DNA of 64,000 nt from Candidatus Limnocylindrales bacterium (lineage in GTDB: Bacteria; Desulfobacterota; Binatia; UBA1149; CAITLU01), in contig DATNBU010000027.1 in NCBI GenBank assembly GCA_035571835.1, forward strand, positions 1-64,000. Reading direction: 5' to 3'. This document shows positions 1 through 9,200 of this stretch, piece after piece. The notes below the pieces were generated by a model. That model was given only the letters and a program-made list of their open reading frames with translations, searched no databases and was not told the DNA's origin. Both the position numbers and the translations under genes were made by a program. Every line of letters starts with the position of its first letter. Position 1 is the first letter of the stretch.

Positions 1-1526
1 GCCGCGCGTCCGGCGGGATCTGTGACCTTGCGGAAGTCTGCGACGGCGCAGCCGATGCTTGCCCGGCCGATGCGAAGAGCACGGCCGAGTGCCGCGCGTC
101 CGCCGGCATCTGCGACCTGGCGGAAGTCTGCGACGGCGCGGCCGACGCTTGCCCGAGCGACTCCAAAAGCACCGCCGAGTGCCGCAGCGCTGGTGGGGTT
201 TGCGACGTCGCGGAGGATTGTGACGGCATCGTGAATGGCTGTCCTGCGGACGAATTCGCGTCGTCGACACTGACCTGCCGCGAGTCGTCCACGGTCTGCG
301 ACCAGGCCGAAACCTGCACGGGTGCAGGTGCGGATTGTCCCGAGGATGGATTCGCATCGTCGGCGACGGTCTGTCGCGCCGCGATCTCGATCTGTGATGC
401 TGAAGAAAACTGTACCGGTGCCAGTGTCGTATGCCCGGCCGACGCGGCGGCCTCGACCGCCACGGTCTGCCGCAATGCGACCGGCGCCTGCGACGCAACG
501 GAGACCTGCGACGGCGCCGGCTCCTGCCCGGTCGACGGTTTTGCTTCGTCGAGCACGCCGTGTGGCAGCAATACCGAAACCGAGTGCAATCACGCCGACA
601 CGTGCGACGGCGCCGGCACCTGTCAACTCAATCTCGAGGCGCCGGCAACTCCATGCGGAAGCAGCATGGACGATTCCTGTACCAATCCGGATACGTGCGA
701 TGGTTCGGGAAGCTGCCAGGCGAACAACGAGATCAATGGAACCTCGTGTGATGACGGTGCGTCCTGCAATGGAAGCGATACCTGCGCATCCGGCGCATGC
801 ACCGTCCATGCGGGCGATCCATGCGCCGGACCGGACGGAGACAGCAATTGCAGCGAAAGCTGCGACGAGGCTACCGATACATGCACGGCGGCCGACCTGA
901 ACGGCAGCACCTGCAACAGCGGCGACGGATGCACGACCGGCGAGACCTGCACGGCCGGCGTCTGCGGTGGCGGCGACTCGAGCGGATGCACGGACCTCTG
1001 CGGCGACGCGCCCGCGAGCGGCTGCTTCGTCGCAGGCAAGTTCGGATTCAAAGTGAAGGATGCCGGCGACCCGGCCAAGAACCAGGTCAAATGGAAGTGG
1101 AAGAAGGGCGCACCGGTCGATCCCGCCAACCTCGGAACACCGGTATCGACGACGCGCTACGCACTGTGCATCTACGACAGGACGGGTAACATTCCGACGA
1201 CGGTCGGCTCGTACGACCTGCCGGCCAACGCGATGTGGATCCCGAAAACCGGAGCGATCAGCTACAAGGACAAGAGTGGAACCCGGGACGGCTTCACCCA
1301 GGTCAAGGGCAAGGCGAGCCTCGAGGCGGGCAAGTCCTCGATGCAGGCGAAGCTGGCGACGTCGAATCTGACGCTGCCGCCGGCGCTCAACGGGACAAAC
1401 TACTTCGACGTGGACCCGACGCTCACCGTGCAACTCGTCAACAGCCTGGGTGCGTGCTGGACCACGGACTTCACGGAGCCGGTCAAGAAGAACACCGCGG
1501 TGCAGTTCTCGGCAGTCGGCCCATAG
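1..1526 (+). CDS. Secreted Cys-rich repeat protein, C-terminal part (5' end outside the window)
   Basis: The reading frame is open from base 3, so the start lies to the left; 507 codons are visible. The visible part begins with about eight tandem repeats of roughly 30-32 residues with the pattern CR-x3-G-x-CD-x2-E-x-C-[TD]G-x5-CP-x-D, each carrying four or five cysteines that presumably pair. These are followed by looser disintegrin-like Cys modules (about 720-1000), and then by a C-terminal domain from about base 1018 to the stop. That domain contains VKWKWKKG, TTRYALCIYD, YKDK and GACW, and is shared with the two minus-strand proteins that face it and with the dihaem protein at 47.7 kb. Such proteins are extracellular or surface-bound in related bacteria; no catalytic motif is seen. 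A strong hairpin follows 50 bp after the stop. The function is unknown. Confidence is high that it is a real gene because the Cys pattern is strictly maintained. Confidence 0.9.
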   Translation, partial: RASGGICDLAEVCDGAADACPADAKSTAECRASAGICDLAEVCDGAADACPSDSKSTAECRSAGGVCDVAEDCDGIVNGCPADEFASSTLTCRESSTVCDQAETCTGAGADCPEDGFASSATVCRAAISICDAEENCTGASVVCPADAAASTATVCRNATGACDATETCDGAGSCPVDGFASSSTPCGSNTETECNHADTCDGAGTCQLNLEAPATPCGSSMDDSCTNPDTCDGSGSCQANNEINGTSCDDGASCNGSDTCASGACTVHAGDPCAGPDGDSNCSESCDEATDTCTAADLNGSTCNSGDGCTTGETCTAGVCGGGDSSGCTDLCGDAPASGCFVAGKFGFKVKDAGDPAKNQVKWKWKKGAPVDPANLGTPVSTTRYALCIYDRTGNIPTTVGSYDLPANAMWIPKTGAISYKDKSGTRDGFTQVKGKASLEAGKSSMQAKLATSNLTLPPALNGTNYFDVDPTLTVQLVNSLGACWTTDFTEPVKKNTAVQFSAVGP

Positions 1527-1574
1527 CCTGAATCAAACGCCGAGCTGCGCTGCGGCATCGAGCGCTAAGACGAG

Positions 1575-1608
1575 GCCGGGTACGAACGCGGGTCCGTTCG
1601 TACCCGGC
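1575..1608 (+). terminator. Hairpin downstream of the Cys-rich gene, probable terminator
   Basis: Perfect 14-bp arms (GCCGGGTACGAACG and its complement) with a 6-base loop, 48 bases after the stop at 1526. No long T tract follows, so it is either a weak intrinsic terminator or a transcript-end stabiliser. The surrounding gap 1527-1898 separates two convergent genes. It holds only this hairpin and the one at 1838-1869; no gene is seen in it. Confidence 0.6.
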
Positions 1609-1837
1609 ACTTCGGTGTGGACGGATCGGACGGCATCGATGCCAACTCCGGCCGGCATGACGAACACAGACCGGTTCTCGCTCAGCGTCTACGGCTAGTC
1701 GGCGTTCATGACGGTGGCGCCCGGCAAGATGCGCGGCGACAACGTTAGGGTGACCGGCGGCGTCGCGCCATAACTGGCGTCAGGGTTCTGTAGTCGTTGC
1801 CGCGAGCTCGCGGAATCGTGATACGGGAAGATGCAGC

Positions 1838-1869
1838 ACGGCCGAACGCGCGAGCGCGCGTTCGGCCGT
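1838..1869 (-). terminator. Hairpin between convergent genes, probable terminator
   Basis: Perfect 15-bp arms (ACGGCCGAACGCGCG and its complement) with a 2-base loop. It lies 29 bases beyond the stop of the minus-strand gene ending at 1899. On the plus strand it is followed by TGCTGTTTGC. It could end transcription in either direction and protect the two convergent genes from read-through. Confidence 0.6.
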
Positions 1870-1898
1870 TGCTGTTTGCAGGTGATTGAAGGCTTGGC

Positions 1899-4800
1899 TC
1901 AGTGGAAGTAGGCCCGATACCTCTTCGACTGGTTCTTCTTCGGGATGCCGAACTCGGTTGTCCAGCACGCACCGTCGGTGCTGAGGAACTGCGCGATGAC
2001 GCTCGGATCCGAGTCGAACATCGTGCTGCCCACCGGATCGGGCAGCGCCAGGTAGCTGCCCTGGGCTTTCAGCCGGATCTTCGATCGATTCGGCTTCGAC
2101 GATGACTGCACGGTGACCCGGCGCATGCCGTCGAAATAGCCCTGGCGGTCCACGTAGCGAAGCTTTCCGGTGCCGCCGCCCGGCTTCCAGAACGTATTCA
2201 TCGGCGGAATGTTCAGCGACGTCGCGAGCCGCGGATCACCGCCGAGCTGGTCGAAGATGCAGAGCGAGTATCCGGTCGTCGTGCCGGGATTTCCGAAATC
2301 CGCGAGCGTGAACGGATCGCCCATCCGCCAGGTCCAGCGGATCGCATCCTTGCGAGTGATGAACCAGTCGTTGACGACCAGAAGGCCGGCCCCGCTCTGA
2401 TAGCACGTTCCGGGATCGCGAACGTCGGGCGCGTTGACGCAGCCGGTCTCGGTGTCGCAACTGTCGGCGGTGCAGAGGCTGTCGTCGTCGCAGTCGAGCG
2501 GTGAGCCCGCGATGCAGTTTCCGCCGAAGCAGTGATCGACGCTGGTGCACGCGTTGCCGTCGCTGCAGACGCTTCCGTTCGAAAGGCCGACGTTCGGCGG
2601 ACAGGTGGGCGCCGACCCGGAGCACACCTCCGGCGCGTCGCACGCGGCCGCCACCGGGCGGCACACGGTGGCCGATCCTGCGAAACCGTTGACGGGGCAG
2701 GCTGCGCTCGCACCGGTACAGTGCTCCGCGACGTCACAGATCTGCGTCGCGTCCCTGCATTCGAGAGTCGACGGCTGGAACGAATCGGACGGGCACGCGG
2801 CGCTACTGCCGGTGCAGGTTTCTTCCGCGTCGCAGACGTCGGCCGATTCCCGGCACGCCACGTCCGATGCCTTGAAGTCGTCGTTCGGGCACGCCGGGCT
2901 GGTACCGTCGCATGCTTCCGGCGTGTCGCAGATGTCTGCGGACGGACGACACTCGGTCGCAATCGCGACGACATCGTCGGCCGGACAGTCGACCGACGCT
3001 CCGGTGCAGTTCTCGACGACGTCGCAGCTTCCGGCGGACGATCGGCAGACGGTCGTCGACGGCTGAAAGCCGATGGCCGGGCAGTCCGCGCTCGTGCCGG
3101 TGCACAGTCCGTCGGCTTCGCACACGCCCGACGAGCCGCGGCACAGGACCGTCGATGCCTGGTAGGAATCCTCGGGACACAGCGAAGAAGTCCCGGTGCA
3201 GGTCTCTTCGATATCGCAGTTGCCGGCCGACGGCCGGCACGTGGTGGCCGACGACTCGTAGTCGTCGCCCGGACAGTCGGCGGTCAGTCCGTCGCAGCTC
3301 TCTGCGATGTCGCAGTTGCTCACCGAGCCGCGGCACTCGGCCGTCGAGAACGAATTGGACGGGCACGTCGGACTGGTTCCGTCGCATTCTTCGGCGGTGT
3401 CACAGACGCCTGCCGACGGGCGACACTCGGTCGCGATCGCCAGTACATCGTCGGCCGGACAGTCGACCGATGCTCCGGTGCAGCTCTCGACCACATCGCA
3501 GCTTCCGGCCGAGGGTCGACAGACGGTCGTCGACGGCTGGAAGCCGGTGGCCGGACAATCCGCGCTCGTGCCGGTGCACTGCGCGTCGGCTTCGCAAACG
3601 CCCGCCGAACCGCGGCAAACGACCGTCGACGCCTGGTAGGAATCCTCGGGACACTCCGACGATGTTCCGGTGCAGACTTCGTCGATGTCGCAGTTGCCCG
3701 CCGACGTCCGGCACGTGGTCGCCGACGACGCGTAGTCGTCGCCCGGACAGTCGGCCGTCACTCCGTCGCAGCTCTCGGCAACGTCGCAGATGCTCACCGA
3801 GCTGCGGCACTCCGCCGTCGAGAACGAATCGGACGGGCAGCCGGCGGAGCTCCCCGTGCAGCTCTCGGCGAGATCGCAGTCGCCGGCCGCGGGCCGGCAC
3901 GGCGTCGTCGAAGCTTCGAACGAATTCTCCGGACAGACTCCCGTCGCGCCGTCGCAGAATTCGGCCGTATCGCAGACGTCCGTCGAAGCGCGGCACGCGG
4001 TGCTGGAAGGCTCGACGGAATCGGCGGGGCAGCTCGCTGTCGAGCCGGTGCAGTTCTCGACCACGTCGCACGAGCCCGTCGATGCGCGGCATTCGGTCGA
4101 CGACGGAACGAACGCGTTCTCCGGGCAGTCGGCCGTCGATCCGTCGCACGTCTCGGCTACGTCGCATTCGCCTTCGGAATCCCTGCACGTCGAAGTCAGG
4201 AACGAATCGGAAGGACATTCCGGCGTGGACCCGGTGCAGCTTTCTGCGGTGTCACAGACTCCGGCGACCGGCCGGCACACCGTCGTCGAAGGCTCGAGAA
4301 CCTCCGCCGGGCAGGCCTCGCCCGGATTGCCGGAGCAGACTTCGACCGGATCGCAGGCGCCCGTGCTGGTGCGGCACGGCGTTTCAGCAGGCGAGAACAC
4401 GTCGGATGGGCAGGTCGCGCTGGTGCCGCTGCAGGTTTCGTCGGGGTCACAAAGGTCGCCCGAGCCCTCGCGGCAGATGGTGCCGGTCTCGTCGAACAGG
4501 CAGGTCGACGGATTGCAGCAGTCGCCGAACGGCGTTTCACAGTCCTCGCCGGCGTCGAGGTTGCCGTCGCCGCATTCTCCCACGCCGGTTCCTTCGGCGG
4601 CACCGATGTCGCACGTCACGTCCACGGGGCGCGTCACGCCGCGCTGGTCGAGCAGCGTGCAGCGCCTGAGCGAACCGGTGATCCCGCCATCGAAAGGAAG
4701 CGCCGGGTTGCCGGCGTCGAGCACGGGGCTGCCGACCGCAGGCAGCATCGTCGTGGTGTTGCCGCCGTTGTTGGCCGGCGCCGTCAGCATCGGATCGAGC

Positions 4801-6212
4801 GGCGTGGCCGCCGTGCCGACCTGGTTGCCGTTGACGCCGTTGGCGAACGTCAGACAGTTGCCGGACGCCACCGTGCCGCCGACGCCGATGAAGTTGTAGC
4901 CGTTGCTGATCACGTCCGAGGTCTGGCCCGTCGAGCAATCCGGATGAATGTTGGATGTGGAGAGATCGAAATTGCCGGCGATGATGCTGTTGGAGACGAT
5001 GATGTCGCCGTTCTGGCGGCGAATGCCGCCGCCGTCGCCGTTGTTGTTCGCGTCCGAGTCGGCGGTGTTGCCGGTGATCGTGACGTTGTTCATCGTGAGC
5101 GTGCCGCTGCCGTTCTTGTGGATCGCTCCTCCGCCGGCCGTCGCGGTGTTGCCATAGAATGTGGAGTTGGTGAGCAGGATATCGGAGGCGGATTCGCGAA
5201 GTGCGCCGCCCTCGGCGCCGGTCGCGGTGGCGGCGTTGTTCGAGAACGTGCAGCCGGAGATCGTGCTCGAAACCGTTCCTGCGCCGATGCGCAGCGCGCC
5301 GCCTTCGGTGTTGGCCCTGTTTCCGTCGAACGTACAGTCCGTGATCGTCAGGACGTCGGCCTGGATGCTCAGCGCACCGCCGTCCGAGCCGCTGCCGTTG
5401 GTGAGATTGTCGAGGAAGTCCACGCGCGTGAACGTGCCGGAATCGACGTTCTGGCCGAGTCGGAAGCCGCCGCCGGAGCCGCGCGCAAAGTTGTCCTCGA
5501 CGGTGCAGTCCGTGATCGCGAACGAGTTGCTGCCGCTTGCGAGAATACTGCCGGCGCCACCCGACGAACCGCCGCCGAACGCCTGATTTCCGCGAAAGAC
5601 CGAATTGGTGATGGTGACGGTGAACGCGCCGGCCGTCACGTGCAGGCCTCCGCCATCGCCGGTGGTGCGGTTGTCCTCGAACACGCAGTCGTGGATGCCG
5701 AGCGCTTCGCCGTTCGCCGGGTTGAATATCAGGCCGGCGCCGTTCGAGATTCCGCCGCCGTTGCGAATGGTCAGGTTTCCGAGCGTGAGGCTGCCGGCCG
5801 AGACGTTGAACAGACGGTACGTCGCCGTGCTGACCGCCGCGTTTGCGCGGATGGTCGTCGTCGCGGCACTTGCCCCGTTCAGCGTCAGATCGTTGTCCGG
5901 CAGCGTGATGTCCGCGACCGCGATCTCGGTGCCGACCGTGGAGAGGTCATAGGTTCCGGCGGGAATCACGATCGTGTCGTTGCCGAGCACGCCCGACGGC
6001 ACGCACGCGTCGACCTGCACATCGCCGTTGGCCGTGGCGACGGCTTCGCGCAGTGAGCAATCGCCGTCGCTGTTGATCTCGTCGCCGGTGGTGTTGACGG
6101 TCAGCGTCGCTGCGCCGGAATCGCCGGCTGCCAGAGCAGCCGCCAGCAGCCAGGCGCACAGCGCCCGGTACGTCATCCCCTTGCCGTCGGACATTCGTCG
6201 AAATGCGGACAT
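1899..6212 (-). CDS. Secreted CSLREA / parallel beta-helix / Cys-rich repeat protein
   Basis: 1437 residues. The start is the ATG at 6212, chosen because AAGGAG lies six bases upstream and a signal peptide follows (hydrophobic AWLLAAALAAG, residues about 19-29). The long in-frame extension further upstream reads as Arg-rich shadow sequence. Order: signal peptide; CSLREA domain (TVNTTGDE...DGDCSLREAV, about 35-60); right-handed beta-helix with N/T/G-rich rungs (about 70-460); choice-of-anchor-Q-like segment (NNGGNTTTMLPAVGSPVLDAG to DIGAAEG, about 466-540); about 20 Cys-rich repeats of about 32 residues (576-1190); and the shared C-terminal domain (about 1267-1437; IRWTWRMG, TTGYSLCIFD, GACW). 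Its start is 26 bases after the stop of the preceding, similarly built gene, so the two probably form one transcript. Role inferred: cell-surface adhesin or structural protein. A 474-bp internal duplication is present. Confidence 0.9.
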   Translation of the reverse strand: MSAFRRMSDGKGMTYRALCAWLLAAALAAGDSGAATLTVNTTGDEINSDGDCSLREAVATANGDVQVDACVPSGVLGNDTIVIPAGTYDLSTVGTEIAVADITLPDNDLTLNGASAATTTIRANAAVSTATYRLFNVSAGSLTLGNLTIRNGGGISNGAGLIFNPANGEALGIHDCVFEDNRTTGDGGGLHVTAGAFTVTITNSVFRGNQAFGGGSSGGAGSILASGSNSFAITDCTVEDNFARGSGGGFRLGQNVDSGTFTRVDFLDNLTNGSGSDGGALSIQADVLTITDCTFDGNRANTEGGALRIGAGTVSSTISGCTFSNNAATATGAEGGALRESASDILLTNSTFYGNTATAGGGAIHKNGSGTLTMNNVTITGNTADSDANNNGDGGGIRRQNGDIIVSNSIIAGNFDLSTSNIHPDCSTGQTSDVISNGYNFIGVGGTVASGNCLTFANGVNGNQVGTAATPLDPMLTAPANNGGNTTTMLPAVGSPVLDAGNPALPFDGGITGSLRRCTLLDQRGVTRPVDVTCDIGAAEGTGVGECGDGNLDAGEDCETPFGDCCNPSTCLFDETGTICREGSGDLCDPDETCSGTSATCPSDVFSPAETPCRTSTGACDPVEVCSGNPGEACPAEVLEPSTTVCRPVAGVCDTAESCTGSTPECPSDSFLTSTCRDSEGECDVAETCDGSTADCPENAFVPSSTECRASTGSCDVVENCTGSTASCPADSVEPSSTACRASTDVCDTAEFCDGATGVCPENSFEASTTPCRPAAGDCDLAESCTGSSAGCPSDSFSTAECRSSVSICDVAESCDGVTADCPGDDYASSATTCRTSAGNCDIDEVCTGTSSECPEDSYQASTVVCRGSAGVCEADAQCTGTSADCPATGFQPSTTVCRPSAGSCDVVESCTGASVDCPADDVLAIATECRPSAGVCDTAEECDGTSPTCPSNSFSTAECRGSVSNCDIAESCDGLTADCPGDDYESSATTCRPSAGNCDIEETCTGTSSLCPEDSYQASTVLCRGSSGVCEADGLCTGTSADCPAIGFQPSTTVCRSSAGSCDVVENCTGASVDCPADDVVAIATECRPSADICDTPEACDGTSPACPNDDFKASDVACRESADVCDAEETCTGSSAACPSDSFQPSTLECRDATQICDVAEHCTGASAACPVNGFAGSATVCRPVAAACDAPEVCSGSAPTCPPNVGLSNGSVCSDGNACTSVDHCFGGNCIAGSPLDCDDDSLCTADSCDTETGCVNAPDVRDPGTCYQSGAGLLVVNDWFITRKDAIRWTWRMGDPFTLADFGNPGTTTGYSLCIFDQLGGDPRLATSLNIPPMNTFWKPGGGTGKLRYVDRQGYFDGMRRVTVQSSSKPNRSKIRLKAQGSYLALPDPVGSTMFDSDPSVIAQFLSTDGACWTTEFGIPKKNQSKRYRAYFH
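2880..3353 (-). repeat. Intragenic segmental duplication, copy 2 (158 codons)
   Basis: The five-repeat block starting SFSTAECRGSVS is repeated in the same order as in the neighbouring copy at 3354-3827. Unit offset is exactly 474 bp, judged from the CCGTCGAGAACGAAT segments at 3341 and 3815. Several repeats within the block pair better with their counterpart one block away than with their immediate neighbours, which shows a higher-order duplication. Confidence 0.8.
3354..3827 (-). repeat. Intragenic segmental duplication, copy 1 (158 codons)
   Basis: Encodes the block SFSTAECRSSVS through TSPTCPSN, the first of two adjacent copies. Sub-repeats characterised by GDDYASSATT, EDSYQASTVV, GFQPSTTV and ADDVLAIATE recur in the same order in copy 2. 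The duplication is in frame, so it lengthened the stalk by five Cys-rich units without disturbing the disulfide pattern. Confidence 0.8.
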
Positions 6213-6238
6213 ACCGGACTCCTTGCTCGGCGTTTCAC

Positions 6239-9200
6239 TCACGGCGCGCTGGCCTTGAATTGCGTGGTCGTGTTCTTCTTGACGCCGTCGGGCGCGAATT
6301 CGCTGGTCCAGCAGGCACCGGCCGAGTTCACGAGCTCGACGACGAGAGAGTTGGCGTGGAGGAAATGTTCTGCGTCGACGGGCGCCGGAAGGTCGAGAGG
6401 GATGCCCGCGGCCTTGAGCTTTGCGGAAGACTTTCCGTCGGTATCGCCGGCCTTGACCTGCGCCTGCGACACCCCGTCCGACGCCGCCGACTTGTCGACG
6501 TATTTCACGGACGTGGGCTTCGTGGTCCACGGCGGCGTCCCCGGTGGGATCTGCATCGACGCGACGAGAGACGGCGCGCCGCCGTCGGCGTCGTACACGC
6601 ACAGTGCGTACGTCGTCGTCGAGCCCGGCGTCCCGAGCTCGGTGGCGGGATACGACTGGCCCTTCTGCCAGCCCCACTTCAAGCCGTCCTTGGTATCGTC
6701 GGCGTTATCCTTCATCGAGAATTTCGCTTTCGCGGCAACGAAACAGCCGGTAACGATCGGCACCGCGTCGTTCACGCAGCCGTCGACGGCGTCGCAACTG
6801 TCGGTGGTGCACAGATTGTCGTCGTCGCAATCGTCCGCGGCGCCGCCGCCGCAGGTGCCCGCCGTACACGTCTCTCCGACCGTACAGATGTCGGCGTCGT
6901 TGCAGGCGCTGCCATTCGGATCGTTGCCGGTGCACGCGTCCGCGGTCTCGTCGCAGGTTTCGGAGCAGTCGGCATCGCCGTCGACGCCCGGACATGGATC
7001 GCCCGCATGGCTGGTGCAGGTACCGGAAGCGCACGTGTCCGAACCGTTGCAGAAGGCATCGTCGTCGCACGGCGTGCCGTTGTTCTCGTTGTGCGTCAGG
7101 CAGGTGCCCGAGCTGTTGCAGCTATCCGGATTGTCGCAGCTGGTGTCGGCCGGATCGCCGCACGGCGTGGCGTTCGGCTTGAAGCTGTTGGCCGGGCAGG
7201 ATGCGGCGCTGCCGGTGCAGTTTTCGGTAACGTCGCAGTCTCCGGCCGACGGACGGCACACGGTCGAGCTCGAAGCGAGCACGTTCGCGGGGCAGCTCGC
7301 GTTCGAGCCGGTGCAGTGCTCCGGCGACGGATCGCAGATGCCCGCCGACGGGCGGCACACGGTAGTACTCGACGAGAGAACGTTGGCCGGACACGTCGCG
7401 GTCGTGCCCGTGCATCGTTCCGGCCCCGGATCGCAGACACCGGCGGTCGCGCGGCACACGGTCGCACTCGACGAGAGAACGTTCGCCGGGCACGTTGCAG
7501 TCGACCCGGTGCAGTTTTCCGGAGACGGATCGCAGATGCCGGCGGACGCGCGGCAGAGCGTCGCGCTCGACGACACTACGTCGCTCGGACAGTCGGCAGT
7601 CGAGCCGGTGCAGTTTTCCGGCGACGGGTCGCAGATACCGGCGGATGCGCGGCACAGGGTGGCACTGGAGGAAAGCACGTCGCTCGGGCAGTCGGCAGTC
7701 GAGCCGGTGCAGCTTTCCGGCGACGGGTCGCAGACGCCGGCCGACTCGCGACACAGCGTGGCGCTCGATGACATCACGTCAGCCGGGCAGTCGGCGGTCG
7801 AGCCCGTACAGCTCTCCGGCGACGGATCGCAGACGCCTGCCGACTCGCGGCACAACGTCTCGCTCGACGACAGCACATCGGCCGGACAGTCGGCGGTCGA
7901 GCCGGTGCAGCTCTCCGGTGACGGATCGCAGACGCCGGCCGATGCGCGGCACAGCGTATCGCTCGGCGACAGCACGTCGGCCGGGCAGGCGGCGTCCGAG
8001 CCGGTGCAGCTCTCGGGTGATGGATCGCAGACGCCCGCCGAGGCGCGGCACAACGTATCGCTCGGCGACAGCACGTCGGCCGGGCATTCGGCGTCCGCGC
8101 CGGTGCAGTTCTCGGGTGACGGATCGCAGATGCCAGCGGACGCGCGACACACCGTTGCGCTCGATGCCAGCACGTCGCTCGGGCAGTCGGCGTCTGCACC
8201 GGTGCAGTTCTCCGGCGACGGATCGCAGACGCCGGCAGACTCGCGGCAGAGCGTTGTGCTCGACGACAGCACGTCGGCCGGACAGTCGGCGTCTGATCCC
8301 GTGCAGCTCTCCGGCGACGGATCGCAGACGCCGGCAGAGGCGCGGCACAACGTATCGCTCGGCGAGAGCACGTCGGCGGGACAGTCGGCGTCCGAGCCTG
8401 TGCAGCTCTCCGGCGACGGATCGCAGATGCCGGCGGACGCGCGGCACAACGTGTTGCTCGACGACAGCACGTCGGCCGGACAGTCGGCGTCCGAGCCCGT
8501 GCAGTTCTCCGGCGACGGGTCGCAGACGCCGGCGGACGCGCGGCACAACGTGTTGCTCGATGACAGGACGTCAGCCGGACAGTCGGCGTCCGATCCCGTG
8601 CAGCTCTCCGGCGACGGATCGCAGACGCCGGCGGACGCGCGGCACAACGTGTTGCTCGATGACAGCACGTCGGCGGGACAGTCGGCGTCCGAGCCGGTGC
8701 AGCTCTCCGGCGACGGATCGCAGACGCCGGCGGATGCGCGGCAGAGCGTTGCGCTCGATGCGAGCACGTCGGCCGGGCATTCGGCGTCAGCGCCGGTGCA
8801 GTTCTCCGGGGACGGATCGCAGACGCCGGCGGACGCGCGGCACAACGTGTTGCTCGATGACAGCACGTCGGCGGGGCAGTCGGCGTCCGAGCCCGTGCAG
8901 TTCTCCGGCGACGGGTCGCAGACGCCGGCGGACGCGCGGCACAACGTGTTGCTCGATGACAGGACGTCAGCCGGACAGTCGGCGTCTGATCCCGTGCAGC
9001 TCTCCGGCGACGGATCGCAGACGCCGGCGGACGCGCGGCACGGCGTTGCGCTCGAGGACAGCACGTCGGCCGGACAGTCGGCTTCCGAACCAGTGCAGTT
9101 CTCCGGGGACGGATCGCAGATCCCGGCGGACGCGCGGCACAGCGTGTTGCTCGATGACAGGACGTCGGCCGGACAGTCGGCGTCCGAGCCCGTGCAGTTC

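Noticed and set aside
2532..6056. Plus-strand open frame of 1174 codons opposite the CSLREA protein
   Set aside because: Same shadow effect; composition is extremely Arg-rich and no motif is present.
6213..6677. Upstream extension of the 1899-6212 protein
   Set aside because: The extension lies inside the preceding gene in another frame, is Arg-rich, and would hide the signal peptide and AAGGAG site.
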